This document shows positions 1 to 9,301 of a stretch of DNA of 63,173 bases, piece by piece (the first letter of the stretch is position 1; every line of letters starts with the position of its first letter). The stretch is from contig NZ_CAKUOF010000020.1 in the NCBI RefSeq assembly GCF_934668725.1, forward strand, positions 1 through 63,173, given 5' to 3'. The notes below the pieces were generated by a model that made no database searches, was not told the origin of the DNA, and worked only from the letters and a program-made list of their open reading frames with translations. This DNA comes from an uncultured Dysgonomonas sp. (GTDB lineage: Bacteria; Bacteroidota; Bacteroidia; Bacteroidales; Dysgonomonadaceae). The position numbers and the translations under genes were made by a program.

Positions 1-261
1 TGGAACGATTTTGGCGAAGGTACAATGATAGAACCTACCCAAGAATTCAAATACAGTTACCTGACCGAATTGCAAGGTTTTGCAGGTGTAACTTATAATG
101 TATCGGTTCTCGAAAACATTTACAAGCTGCATTCTTTGAGAGAAACTTATAAGAATGATGCCAAGAAGCTAAGAAGTCTCAATCAAGCCTTTTACTATTT
201 TGTTTCATTGCAAAATGAGAAGGCAAAAAGTTTGATTGATGAGGTTGAAGCTATTAAGTAA
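1..261 (+). CDS. C-terminal end of a GH71/GH99-like glycosidase (5' truncated by window)
   Basis: The reading frame is open from base 1, so the gene begins outside the window and only about 86 residues are visible. The first residues read WNDFGEGTMIEPT, a motif I associate with the end of the catalytic barrel in Bacteroidetes proteins annotated as GH71/GH99-like. An internal Met at base 25 is not the start, because the family motif extends upstream of it. The rest is an alpha-helical tail with no further motif. It is followed by a GH97 gene on the same strand about 490 bp away, so both may belong to one carbohydrate locus. The family call rests on one short motif. Confidence 0.6.
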   Translation, partial: WNDFGEGTMIEPTQEFKYSYLTELQGFAGVTYNVSVLENIYKLHSLRETYKNDAKKLRSLNQAFYYFVSLQNEKAKSLIDEVEAIK

Positions 262-311
262 ATACGACGTGCAATCAACAATAATAAAGGTTAACAAAAG
301 CCTTATGTCAA

Positions 312-392
312 CTGTAGGGGCGGATTGCATCCGCCCTCAAGACAAATAAGGGAATTTTTGTTACAGTGGGCGGATGCAATCCGCCCCTACAG
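312..392. repeat. Palindromic intergenic repeat with 25-bp inverted arms
   Basis: Two perfect 25-bp inverted arms lie at 312-336 and 368-392, separated by 31 bp. Each arm also contains its own palindrome, GGGCGGAT-TGC-ATCCGCCC or its complement, so the unit can fold as one long hairpin or as two small ones. Its GC content is far above the AT-rich surroundings. This looks like a REP/MITE-like insertion. I saw no other copy in the window. Confidence 0.75.
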
Positions 393-723
393 CAAAGAGA
401 CGATGAACATTTCAACCGTTAAGTTGCATGACCAATAAATAAGAACCAACAAATTCATTCCGGTTTTTATCTATAAGTAAAGCAGTTACAACGAAAAAAA
501 GGTAACAACGAACAGAAGAAAAAGAAACAGTCTAAAAAGTGTCACTTTTGTAACCTTTGTAACCTTTTTTAAGTTAGAAAACTAGTTATGAACACTTTAT
601 AAAATTACAAAAAGTGACATTCAACAGTCTACTTTTGTAACTTTTTTGACACCTAATGGTTACTAACTGTTACCTTATTGTAGAGTTATTTTGTACTGAT
701 TCATATAAATAATAAAAAGGGGC
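393..723. other. AT-rich intergenic region with GTCAC/GTAAC motifs
   Basis: No gene is visible here. Between about 538 and 690 the sequence repeats short motifs of the type GTCACTTTTGTAAC and TTACAAAAAGTGAC, partly inverted. It ends in a segment resembling the one near 9240-9275. It lies directly upstream of the GH97 gene and may hold its promoter, but I found no exact TAnnTTTG box. Confidence 0.4.
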
Positions 724-750
724 TTGGCCCTCACTAAAATAATAAGTATT

Positions 751-2745
751 ATGAAACAATTAGCAGTGTATATCCTTCTCGTTTTCTTTTGTTTAACTTC
801 ATGTGCAAATAAAGAAAACACGTCAGTAAGTTCTCCGGATGGGAGCATCCGAGTACAAGCCGGAATAGAAAACGGGAAGGTATATTATACAGTCGATAAA
901 AAAGACAAAGCCATTCTTAATAAATCCTTTCTTGGGTTTGAGTTTAAAGATGGCGAGTTAGGAAAAGACGTAACTATTACCGATGTAAAACATTCCTCTT
1001 TCAGTGAAAAATGGAATCAACCGTGGGGCGAAGAAATCACTGTAGACAATACCTACAATGAGATGACAGTCGATGTACAGGAAAATGGCCGATTGAAACG
1101 TAAATTCTCGGTGGTTTTCCGCATATTCAATGATGGTATCGGTTTCCGCTATGTATTCCCCGAACAAGAGAATCTAAAGGACTTCGTCATTATGGATGAG
1201 TTAACCGAGTTTGCTCTTGCAGGAGATCATAAAGCATGGTCGATACCCACAAGTACATTGTATTTCGAGAATCTTTACAAACCATCTCCGGTCAGTAGTC
1301 TTGATACAGTATGTACTCCTTTGACTATGGAAACCAAAGACGGGTTATATTTGAGTATTCATGAAGCAAATCTGACCGATTATGCAGGTCTGAACCTAAC
1401 ACCCGAAAATGGTACAACCACCCTTAAGGCTTATCTTACTCCCTGGTCAACAGGCGAAAAAGTATTCGCAAAAGCTCCATCGGTTACTCCATGGAGAACA
1501 ATGATTATTGCAGAAAAACCAGGCGACTTGATTCTTTCACGTTTAATGCTGAATCTGAATGAGCCTTCTAAAATCGAAGATACTTCGTGGATTCATCCGG
1601 GACGATATATCGGTATCTGGTGGGGTATGCACATGGAAGATTATTCATGGGCACAGGGTCCTAAGCATGGTGCTACAACCGAAAATACAATGCGTTATAT
1701 TGATTTTGCAGCCAAACACAACTTCTCAGGTGTATTAGTTGAAGGATGGAATTTAGGTTGGGATGGTGACTGGACAAAAGAAGGTGATAAATTCAGCTTT
1801 ACAAAAGCGTATCCCGACTTCGACCTGAAAAAGATAACCGAATATGCAGCTTCTAAAAATGTAAAACTGATAGGACATCACGAAACAGGGGGTGCTACTC
1901 AAAATTACGAAAGCCAGTTAGACAGTGCTTTTGCCCTGTATCAGAAATATGGTGTAAATGCTGTGAAAACAGGTTATGTAAGCCCTCTACTCGATCATAA
2001 GGAAAGACACAGCAGCCAATACGGTGTACGCCATTTCAGAAAAGTGATCGAGGCAGCCGCTAAATATCATATAATGATAGACAATCACGAACCTGCCATG
2101 CCTACCGGACTGCAACGTACATGGCCCAACTTGATGACTCAGGAAGGGGTTAGAGGGCAGGAATACGATGCATGGTCGAGAGACGGCGGAAACCCTCCCG
2201 AGCATACTACTATTATACCTTTTACAAGAGGTTTAGCAGGTCCTATGGATTTTACTCCGGGAACTTTCAATTTTACGAACAAGGTATTCCCTGCCACTCA
2301 TGTTCAAACAACTTTAGCCAAACAACTTGCTTTGTTTGTGGTACTGTTCAGTCCTTTGCAGATGGCATCGGATATGATCGAGAATTACGAGAACAACCCT
2401 GCTTTCGATTTTATAACCTCTTGCCCTACTTCATGGGCTAAGACAGTAGTACCCGAAGCCAAGATAGGCGAATATTTAACCATAGTACGCAAAGACCGTG
2501 ATTCAGAAAACTGGTTTGTTGGAAGTATCACCAATGCCAATGGCAGAGACCTTAGTTTACCTCTCAACTTTTTAGATAAAGGTGCAAAATACAAAGCAAC
2601 GATATTTAAAGACGGTGAAGGAGCAGATTATAAAAACAATCCGTATCCTGTAGATATTCAGGAAATAGATGTAACATCAAATACCGTTTTAAATACTAAA
2701 CTAGCCTCCGGTGGAGGAGTAGCCATTCGATTAGTTAAGCTATAA
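751..2745 (+). CDS. GH97 family glycoside hydrolase lipoprotein (SusB-like alpha-glucosidase)
   Basis: This 664-residue protein starts with a lipoprotein signal ending in LTSC-A, so it should be exported and lipid-anchored. GH97 features follow in order: an N-terminal beta-sandwich, a barrel beginning near WIHPGRYIGIWWGM, the segment VKTGYV around residue 405, NHEPAMPTGLQRTWPN, and a C-terminal beta domain. At the strand where retaining GH97 enzymes carry the Asp nucleophile (VKVDF) this protein has Gly (VKTGY). That matches my recollection of inverting SusB-type enzymes, and would make an alpha-glucosidase more likely than an alpha-galactosidase. ATG at 751 is preferred over an in-frame TTG at 724, because the signal peptide begins at MKQLAVY. 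A strong hairpin terminator follows at 2789. Confidence 0.9.
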   Translation: MKQLAVYILLVFFCLTSCANKENTSVSSPDGSIRVQAGIENGKVYYTVDKKDKAILNKSFLGFEFKDGELGKDVTITDVKHSSFSEKWNQPWGEEITVDNTYNEMTVDVQENGRLKRKFSVVFRIFNDGIGFRYVFPEQENLKDFVIMDELTEFALAGDHKAWSIPTSTLYFENLYKPSPVSSLDTVCTPLTMETKDGLYLSIHEANLTDYAGLNLTPENGTTTLKAYLTPWSTGEKVFAKAPSVTPWRTMIIAEKPGDLILSRLMLNLNEPSKIEDTSWIHPGRYIGIWWGMHMEDYSWAQGPKHGATTENTMRYIDFAAKHNFSGVLVEGWNLGWDGDWTKEGDKFSFTKAYPDFDLKKITEYAASKNVKLIGHHETGGATQNYESQLDSAFALYQKYGVNAVKTGYVSPLLDHKERHSSQYGVRHFRKVIEAAAKYHIMIDNHEPAMPTGLQRTWPNLMTQEGVRGQEYDAWSRDGGNPPEHTTIIPFTRGLAGPMDFTPGTFNFTNKVFPATHVQTTLAKQLALFVVLFSPLQMASDMIENYENNPAFDFITSCPTSWAKTVVPEAKIGEYLTIVRKDRDSENWFVGSITNANGRDLSLPLNFLDKGAKYKATIFKDGEGADYKNNPYPVDIQEIDVTSNTVLNTKLASGGGVAIRLVKL

Positions 2746-2788
2746 TCAATCTATGTTCCGTAAATTTAGGTCAGATAGATAGCAAACG

Positions 2789-2820
2789 AAATAACCTATG
2801 AATTAGTTCATAGGTTATTT
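2789..2820 (+). terminator. Hairpin terminator after GH97
   Basis: A perfect 14-bp stem (2789-2802 with 2807-2820) closes a 4-nt loop and ends in a short T run. It follows the GH97 stop codon by about 45 bp. Confidence 0.7.
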
Positions 2821-3043
2821 CCGGTTTAAATTTTAGCACTCTTTTTACGGAGGTTCTACAGAAGATAAAATATATTGTATTTACAGGCAAGTATTTCCTC
2901 TTTTCAAAAAGAAAGAAAATTCAGACTTTCCATAATATAATTCTAGAATTATCGTTTAATATGTAAAATAAATACTTATTAATTTAACAATAAGAGGCTT
3001 TTGGTAGCTTATCTATGCCAAAACAATAAAAAGAATATATACT

Positions 3044-5029
3044 ATGGAGTATAGAAAATTAACTGAATCTGAAATCTTAACACTGCAAGAACAAGGGTGT
3101 GTTTCCGACAATTGGGACAATATATCTGTCCATCACCAATTCAATACAACCTATATCCGTCAGGTACATTTTTCGGGAGAAATAAAACTTGGGGTTTACG
3201 AAAAAGAATTCACCCTTCCCGGAGGAATCAAGAAACATTCGGGAATCAAAAATGTCACGCTTCACAATTGTGAGATAGGCAATAATACCTTTATTTCGGA
3301 CGTAAACAATTACATTGCAAATTATAAGATTGGCGATAATGTATTTATTCACAACTTAGAATTAATGTATGTTGACCATAACTCGTCTTTCGGAAACGGA
3401 ATAGAAGTTACTGTTCTTAACGAGACCGGAGGGCGCGAAGTTATTATTCACGATAACCTGAGTGCTTCATTTGCTTATATTATGTCATTCTACCGACATC
3501 GTCCGGTTTTGATTCATAAGATGCAGGAGATCGTAAAGCAACATGCACAAAAGAATTCTTCTTCGATTGGAACCATCGGCAACAATGTGAAAATAATAAA
3601 TACAGGTACAATCAAGAATGTACGCATACACGATTATGCAACAATAGAGAGTACCTGCCATCTCGAAAACGGAACTATCAACAGTAACGAATACGACCCT
3701 GTACATATCGGATATAATGTAATGGCAAAAGATTTCATCATCAGCTCAGGTTCGCATGTCGAAGATGGAACAATGCTAACCCGTTGTTTTGTGGGTCAGG
3801 CGTGTCAATTGGGGCATACGTATTCGGCAAGTGATTCGCTTTTCTTCAGTAATTGTCAGGGAGAAAACGGTGAAGCGTGTGCTATCTTTGCAGGTCCATA
3901 TACCGTTACGCATCACAAGTCTACTTTACTGATTTCGGGAATGTATTCGTTTATGAATGCCGGTTCGGGTTCGAATCAAAGTAACCACATGTATAAATTG
4001 GGGCCTATCCATCAGGGGGTAATGGAAAGAGGCGGTAAAACTGCCAGCGATTCATACATTCTTTGGCCTGCCAAAATAGGAGCTTTCTCGTTGGTTATGG
4101 GACGTCATTACCGAAATTCAGATACATCCAAAATGCCGTTCTCATACTTGATAGAGCACGACGACGAAACTGTTCTGGTACCCGGAGTCAATCTGCGTAG
4201 TGTAGGTACTATACGTGATGCCCAGAAATTCCCGAAACGGGACAAGAGAAAAGATCCGCATAAGCTCGATCAAATAAACTTTAATCTTCTCAGTCCTTAT
4301 ACAGTGCAGAAGATGTTTCAGGGAATCGAAGTTCTGAACGAATTGTTAAGTACTTGCGGTGAAGCATCGGTTCATTACTCCTATCGTGGATGCCGTATCA
4401 AAGGCTCTTCGTTACGCAGTGGCTTGAAGTATTATGATATCGCTATCACCAAGTTTTTGGGTAACTCTATCATATCCCGTCTAAGCAACTGCCCATGTAC
4501 CAACGATGAGGAAATCAGAAAATATCTAAAGCCCGATAGTGATGCCGGATTAGCTAAATGGCGCGACTTAGCAGGACTTCTAGCTCCAAGTACCGAAATA
4601 GATAAACTTATTGATGATATTGAATCCGACAGGCTGACTTGTATTAAGGATATAAATGCTGTTTTTGAAAGACTTCACAGAGATTATTATTCTCTGGAGT
4701 GGACTTGGGCATGGGATAAGATTCAGGAGTACTTTAATCTTTCTTTAGAGACAATTACAGCTAAAAACATTATCTCTATTGTTGAGAGGTGGAAAGAGGC
4801 AGTCGTAAAACTCGATTGGATGATTTATGAGGATGCCCGTAAAGAATTCTCTTTGCCTACTCATACCAGCTTCGGGATGGATGGCGACAAAAAAGATCAA
4901 AAGATAGACTTCGAGCAGGTAAGAGGTATTTTCGAGAAAAACTCTTTTGTTGAAGCGGTTCTGGAGCATATCAAAGTGAAATCGAAACTCGGTGAAGATA
5001 TGATAGAACGGTTGTCGAAAAGTATCTAA
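3044..5029 (+). CDS. DUF4954 family protein (left-handed beta-helix, hexapeptide-type)
   Basis: The 661-residue protein has no signal peptide, so it should be cytoplasmic. Its middle part (about residues 60-420) has the imperfect hexapeptide periodicity of left-handed beta-helix acyl- and nucleotidyl-transferase folds, for example GNNTFISDV, GDNVFIHN, IGNNVKI, VHIGYNVMAKDFIISSGSHVEDGTM. The C-terminal third is helical. Length and sequence fit DUF4954, a family common in Bacteroidales and often loosely labelled as UDP-N-acetylglucosamine acyltransferase-like. The substrate is unknown. Its start, ATG at 3044, lies about 300 bp after the previous gene. It is convergent with the next gene and shares a bidirectional terminator with it. 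Confidence 0.85.
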   Translation: MEYRKLTESEILTLQEQGCVSDNWDNISVHHQFNTTYIRQVHFSGEIKLGVYEKEFTLPGGIKKHSGIKNVTLHNCEIGNNTFISDVNNYIANYKIGDNVFIHNLELMYVDHNSSFGNGIEVTVLNETGGREVIIHDNLSASFAYIMSFYRHRPVLIHKMQEIVKQHAQKNSSSIGTIGNNVKIINTGTIKNVRIHDYATIESTCHLENGTINSNEYDPVHIGYNVMAKDFIISSGSHVEDGTMLTRCFVGQACQLGHTYSASDSLFFSNCQGENGEACAIFAGPYTVTHHKSTLLISGMYSFMNAGSGSNQSNHMYKLGPIHQGVMERGGKTASDSYILWPAKIGAFSLVMGRHYRNSDTSKMPFSYLIEHDDETVLVPGVNLRSVGTIRDAQKFPKRDKRKDPHKLDQINFNLLSPYTVQKMFQGIEVLNELLSTCGEASVHYSYRGCRIKGSSLRSGLKYYDIAITKFLGNSIISRLSNCPCTNDEEIRKYLKPDSDAGLAKWRDLAGLLAPSTEIDKLIDDIESDRLTCIKDINAVFERLHRDYYSLEWTWAWDKIQEYFNLSLETITAKNIISIVERWKEAVVKLDWMIYEDARKEFSLPTHTSFGMDGDKKDQKIDFEQVRGIFEKNSFVEAVLEHIKVKSKLGEDMIERLSKSI

Positions 5030-5083
5030 AACTAAACCGGTTGATTTAGACTAGTATTGATACTGTGCAAAAACATATAGTAC

Positions 5084-5120
5084 AAAAAAGGTAGAGATTC
5101 ATAAAATCTCTACCTTTTTT
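5084..5120. terminator. Bidirectional terminator between convergent genes
   Basis: A perfect 16-bp stem (5084-5099 with 5105-5120) has a run of six A on the left and six T on the right. It can therefore end transcription from both the DUF4954 gene and the pentapeptide gene. Confidence 0.9.
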
Positions 5121-5126
5121 CTTATA

Positions 5127-6143
5127 TCAATTTTTAGTTATAATACCCGATTGTACCTTAATTTCATCTGAAGAATATCCGCCTAATTTGGTATTTTCAA
5201 AATTCACGGCATCTTCCAGATCAGCATCTTTAAAGTCTATATTATCCAGCAAGGTATCTTTAAAACTCACATGGTGAAAGACCACATTCCAAAAATCGGA
5301 GTGGGAAATACGCCCTTTAGAGAAAGAGGTATTCTTAATATGGGAGAGATCAAAAACCGTTTTATCGAAACTGCTTCCACTAAAATCGACTTCGTCAATA
5401 AAGGCATCCTCTAAATAACACGAAACAAAAGTGGCATTCTTAAAGCTCGATTTAATAAATTTTGTCCGCGAGAAATCGACATTGGCAATATACGACTCAT
5501 CCAGATTAATGCCTTCCAAAACGCAATCCGACAAATCGGTCATTAAATTGCTATATACCTGCTTATCATTTTTAAATAAAACCTTTACAATGGTTTGAAT
5601 AACAATAGTCGGTTTTTTGTTGATTCTCCACGCCTTACCATTCTCTTCATTTTGAATGGTATCGGTATTTTCGCGTACATAGGCACACAGAATATCCTGT
5701 ATGATATTTACATACCCTCTCTGTCCTTTATCTCCTATTGAAGTCTCGAGTGCTATTTGATGCAAAGCATAAATTCCTGATAAAATAGAACTTACACTAT
5801 CGCTACCCAATAATGTTGCAGCATCCTTAAAGCGGGTATTAATCTGACCTCTTTCGTTAATATTATTCTGACGGGTCTGTTCGGCTACCCGTCTGTTATT
5901 AATCCACAAACCTAAAAGTACCAATGCACCTCCAAGTACGGTTGCTACTGTTCTGACATACTCACCCAAGGCAGCAGTTGTATCGCCAAAGAGTACAATA
6001 TGGGCACCGAGCTTATAAAAAATAATCCCAAGAAGAATTGTTCCGAATATAATAATCAGAAAGATATACTTATAATAAAACTTCGAGATAGCTTTCTTAT
6101 TCGTTTCTAATAGTGCTGCAAATGTTTTCGCTTTTTTCGACAT
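5127..6143 (-). CDS. Membrane-anchored pentapeptide-repeat protein
   Basis: The protein has 338 residues. Two hydrophobic helices lie near the N-terminus (about residues 26-48 and 62-83). They are followed by a positively charged stretch and a helical linker. From about residue 205 there are pentapeptide repeats of the A(D/N)LXX type, such as CVLEGINLDES, NVDFSRTKF, SSFKNATF, EVDFSGSSFDKTVF and NIDFKDADLEDA. These should form a right-handed quadrilateral beta-helix on the cytoplasmic side. No catalytic motif is visible and the role is unknown. It is probably a single-gene unit: a -7 box lies 20 bp upstream and a terminator downstream. Confidence 0.8.
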   Translation of the reverse strand: MSKKAKTFAALLETNKKAISKFYYKYIFLIIIFGTILLGIIFYKLGAHIVLFGDTTAALGEYVRTVATVLGGALVLLGLWINNRRVAEQTRQNNINERGQINTRFKDAATLLGSDSVSSILSGIYALHQIALETSIGDKGQRGYVNIIQDILCAYVRENTDTIQNEENGKAWRINKKPTIVIQTIVKVLFKNDKQVYSNLMTDLSDCVLEGINLDESYIANVDFSRTKFIKSSFKNATFVSCYLEDAFIDEVDFSGSSFDKTVFDLSHIKNTSFSKGRISHSDFWNVVFHHVSFKDTLLDNIDFKDADLEDAVNFENTKLGGYSSDEIKVQSGIITKN

Positions 6144-6165
6144 GACTTTTATACAATCTTTATTA

Positions 6166-6173
6166 CAAAGATA
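6166..6173 (-). promoter_or_regulatory. Putative -7 box of the pentapeptide gene
   Basis: TATCTTTG on the minus strand matches the Bacteroidetes TAnnTTTG consensus and lies about 23 bp before the start codon. A clear -33 TTG was not seen. Confidence 0.5.
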
Positions 6174-6250
6174 AATATATTAAGGACACAGACCTATTTA
6201 CCTGTTTTACCACTAGAACAACTATAGCCATTTATAAGTTTGAAAAGAAT

Positions 6251-6290
6251 TAAAAAAGCAGACTACCTATCAGATAATCTGCCTTTTTAT
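6251..6290 (-). terminator. Terminator of the lutABC operon
   Basis: Arms at 6258-6265 and 6275-6282 form an 8-bp stem with one G-U pair. The minus strand then reads a run of six T. It follows the lutC stop by about 15 bp. Confidence 0.6.
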
Positions 6291-6304
6291 ATATGAAAAA
6301 CGTG

Positions 6305-6883
6305 TTACCTCAACAACACGATCACTCCTTTGGCTCCATGAGCACCTACAACAAGCGACTGCTCAATATCCGCTGTTTTCGATGGACCTGAAATAAATAC
6401 ACCAAAACCATAATCATTAAACTTGATCTGATCATAAGCTTCATGCATATTATTTACAATTTTACTCTTATCCAGTAAGATAACCAGATATTCGGAAATG
6501 AAATAAACGACTTTTTCTTTTACATTCTGAGGTATCCATACACAAGCATTCTCGGCAACACCTAATTCTCCCTGAATAATAGCCAAATCGGTTCCATTTA
6601 AATTATGGGCATCGTCTACCTTATCAGGATTAACAGTTGCAATACTGATTTCGGGAAGATTAGAAGCTATTACTTTTGCATCGGGGTACAAAGAACGTAT
6701 CAGTGCATTGATATCTTCGCCGTCCTTTACAACCATGGCATCACCACCGACAGCCTTACACATCTGTGAAAACTTTTCTTGCTTATCGGCATATTGAATC
6801 GCAGCAATATCTAAATCGGGCATATCGTACTGAACTCTGATATGTCGTTTTACATTGGATAATATATCGTTTTTACTACTCAT
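6305..6883 (-). CDS. lutC: LUD-domain lactate utilization protein LutC
   Basis: This 192-residue protein matches the LutC/YkgG (LUD domain) family: a helical N-terminus followed by LNGTDLAIIQGELGVAENACVW and a C-terminal glycine-rich segment ISGPSKTADIEQSLVVGAHGAKGV. The family forms part of the LutABC complex, which oxidises L-lactate to pyruvate. LutC itself lacks cysteine clusters. It is the last gene of a lutA-lutB-lutC operon. Its start is 35 bp after the lutB stop. Confidence 0.9.
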   Translation of the reverse strand: MSSKNDILSNVKRHIRVQYDMPDLDIAAIQYADKQEKFSQMCKAVGGDAMVVKDGEDINALIRSLYPDAKVIASNLPEISIATVNPDKVDDAHNLNGTDLAIIQGELGVAENACVWIPQNVKEKVVYFISEYLVILLDKSKIVNNMHEAYDQIKFNDYGFGVFISGPSKTADIEQSLVVGAHGAKGVIVLLR

Positions 6884-6918
6884 AACTTCATTCTTTTTGA
6901 GGTCTCAGACCTATTTGT

Positions 6919-8295
6919 TTACTTATTCTTCTGAATTTTGCCTTTCTTCCACATAGATGTAAAAGATTCTGACGCAAACTTAGGTAACTCTCGCCCTTTA
7001 CCCCAATCGTTCAAACCATTGTAGATAAGGAACCGGGGCATATGATTAATAATAGGAGCCATTTTCAGACCTGTCTTGTATAAAGCGGGATGCGTAAATA
7101 GAAACTTCATTCCTCCTGACATCATTTTCTTCATCTTGTCTGCTTTACCTAACGAGTTTAGGTTTTGTCTCCATCTATAAATTTGGTCTGCCAGATCAAT
7201 CTTCGCAGGACAAACATTATTACACGAATAGCACAGTGAACATGCCGATACATTATCGAAATATTCTTCGGGATTCTTCAGCATACCCAGATTGATGCCG
7301 ATGGGACCCGGTATGAAATAAGTATAGGAGTATCCACCACTACGACGGTAAACAGGGCAGGTATTCATACAAGCACCACAACGGATACATTTCAACGTTT
7401 GGATATGTTCGTCATTACCCAATATATCGCTTCTTCCATTATCTACAATAATAACGTGCATTTCTCCACCCTCACGTGGCTTACGGAAGTGTGACATGTA
7501 CGAGGTTACCGGTTGACCGGTTGCCGAACGAGCCAACAGACGAGAGTATACCGCCAACGATTTATGATTGGGAATAAGTTTTTCCAATCCCATCGATACA
7601 ATATGTATTTTGGGCAAAGATGTTCCCATATCGGCATTACCTTCGTTGGTACACACTACTACATCACCCGTATTTGCTACGGCAAAGTTACACCCTGTCA
7701 TACCCACATCTGCCGTAAGAAATTCGTTTCGAAGATGCTGACGGGCGGCACGTGTTAAATAAGTAGGATCGCTATTATCTTTTTCCGTATGCAATTTCTC
7801 TTCGAATAATTTACCTACTTCCTGCCTTTTCAAGTGGATGGCGGGCATCACAATATGACTGGGCGGTTCGTCCATCAATTGAAGAATACGCTCTCCCAGA
7901 TCGCTTTCAACTACATCAATACCTTTTTCGATCAGATAAGGATTCATGTGGCACTCTTCGGTAAGCATCGATTTACTTTTCACCAGTTTCTTGGCTTTAT
8001 GTTTCGATAGTATACTGTATACTATTTCGTTATGCTCTTTGGCATCTTTTGCCCAATGAACTATAACGCCATTTGCTTCAGCATTTCGGGTAAATTCTTC
8101 TGCATATGTATCGAGATGGGTAATCGTATGCATTTTTATTTTACTCGATAGCTCTCTCAGCTCTTCCCATTCAGGAACATCCATAGCCATTTTGTCTCTT
8201 TTCTCACGAACAAACCAAAGAGTCTCGTTGTGCCATGTCTCTTGTTCTTTATTTGCTATGAAGCGGTTTGCAGCTTCTGTATGTTTTGTACTCAT
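6919..8295 (-). CDS. lutB: Iron-sulfur lactate oxidation protein LutB
   Basis: LutB of about 458 residues carries an N-terminal LUD domain and a C-terminal ferredoxin-like region with two 4Fe-4S clusters, CIRCGACMNTCP and CSLCYSCNNVCP. It is expected to carry electrons during L-lactate oxidation with LutA and LutC in the cytoplasm. I chose the ATG at 8295 (MSTKHTEAANRF). It overlaps the lutA stop in the sequence ATGA, a typical coupling arrangement. An upstream in-frame extension to 8382 is lutA sequence in another frame and unlikely to be translated. Confidence 0.93.
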   Translation of the reverse strand: MSTKHTEAANRFIANKEQETWHNETLWFVREKRDKMAMDVPEWEELRELSSKIKMHTITHLDTYAEEFTRNAEANGVIVHWAKDAKEHNEIVYSILSKHKAKKLVKSKSMLTEECHMNPYLIEKGIDVVESDLGERILQLMDEPPSHIVMPAIHLKRQEVGKLFEEKLHTEKDNSDPTYLTRAARQHLRNEFLTADVGMTGCNFAVANTGDVVVCTNEGNADMGTSLPKIHIVSMGLEKLIPNHKSLAVYSRLLARSATGQPVTSYMSHFRKPREGGEMHVIIVDNGRSDILGNDEHIQTLKCIRCGACMNTCPVYRRSGGYSYTYFIPGPIGINLGMLKNPEEYFDNVSACSLCYSCNNVCPAKIDLADQIYRWRQNLNSLGKADKMKKMMSGGMKFLFTHPALYKTGLKMAPIINHMPRFLIYNGLNDWGKGRELPKFASESFTSMWKKGKIQKNK

Positions 8296-9032
8296 AGTCC
8301 GGCAGCTAAAATTTGAACAACATGAATAAACTTGATAGGCAGTTTTTCTCTGTTTACCACCCCTTGCATATGCATCAAGCATGAGCTGTCAGCACCCGTA
8401 ATATATTCAGCACCCGTAGCCATATGGTTCTTCACTTTATCTTGCCCCATACATACCGATACAGAAGGCTCTTCGATAGAAAACATTCCACCGAATCCAC
8501 AACACTCATCCACTTTTTGAGGTTCAAGCACCTCGATACCTTCCACTTTATCCAATAGATCTTTGATCTTTGAATAGCGTGGAATGTTCAGCTCACTGGC
8601 CGATGACAGATGCAATTCGCGTACTCCGTGACAACTGTTGTGTACACTTACTTTATGAGGAAATTTTCCGGGAAGTTTGTCTACTTTCAACACATCGTGC
8701 AGAAATTCACACAAATCATAGATTTTACCACTGGTCTGGCAAAGATGCCCTTCCTTCTCCAGCAATCGGGGATAATTTTCTTTTACAAATACAGCGCAAC
8801 TCGCCGAAGGAGCTACAATGTATTCATACTTATCAAATAACTTCTCGAATTGCTGAGCCAAAGGAATAGCCTCATTCTCGAAACCTGCATTGGCCATAGG
8901 CTGACCACAACATGTTTGATCGATCGGATAATCTACCTCTACTCCCAAATGATCGAGCAGCTTGTATGCTGCCACGCCTACTTCGGGAAATACGGCGTTT
9001 ACATAACATGGAATAAATAGTCCGACTTTCAT
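8292..9032 (-). CDS. lutA: Cysteine-rich (CCG) lactate oxidation protein LutA
   Basis: The protein has 246 residues with two CCG domains, as in LutA/YkgE and heterodisulfide-reductase-like proteins. The first has CCGQPMANAG with downstream SASC. The second has NSCHG, then DECCGFGG and SSCLMH. These cysteines bind iron-sulfur clusters. It is the first gene of lutABC, oxidising L-lactate to pyruvate. It overlaps lutB by 4 bp. The roughly 400-bp leader upstream holds unusual structure (see the element at 9302). Confidence 0.93.
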   Translation of the reverse strand: MKVGLFIPCYVNAVFPEVGVAAYKLLDHLGVEVDYPIDQTCCGQPMANAGFENEAIPLAQQFEKLFDKYEYIVAPSASCAVFVKENYPRLLEKEGHLCQTSGKIYDLCEFLHDVLKVDKLPGKFPHKVSVHNSCHGVRELHLSSASELNIPRYSKIKDLLDKVEGIEVLEPQKVDECCGFGGMFSIEEPSVSVCMGQDKVKNHMATGAEYITGADSSCLMHMQGVVNREKLPIKFIHVVQILAAGL

Positions 9033-9301
9033 TTCTATTATAATTTTTTAGGTTGATCTCATTTTATTAATCCAGAATATCAGTCTTTGGCTCCTGTTTG
9101 AGGTAACACTCTTGTACAGAGTAGACAAAAAGATGACAAAACTTGTACAAAATGTCACTTTTGTGTAAAAATGTAAACATCTATAAAACAGAAGATAAGG
9201 GTTAAAAACATTACAAAAATGACAAAAGTTACACCTTCCCATAGGTTTACTAATTCTGTTGTATTGTCACCTTATTTTTTTCAAAGATTAATATTATTGT
9301 T
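9033..9301. other. Leader/intergenic region upstream of lutA
   Basis: No credible gene is seen in this AT-rich stretch. It repeats motifs of the form GTCACTTTTGT and ATGACAAAAGTTAC between about 9130 and 9280, resembling the block upstream of the GH97 gene. An imperfect -7-like box, AATCTTTG on the minus strand, lies at 9282-9289. Confidence 0.35.

Noticed and set aside
8296..8382. N-terminal extension of LutB
   Set aside because: It overlaps lutA by 91 bp. The ATGA-overlapping start gives the normal LutB N-terminus.
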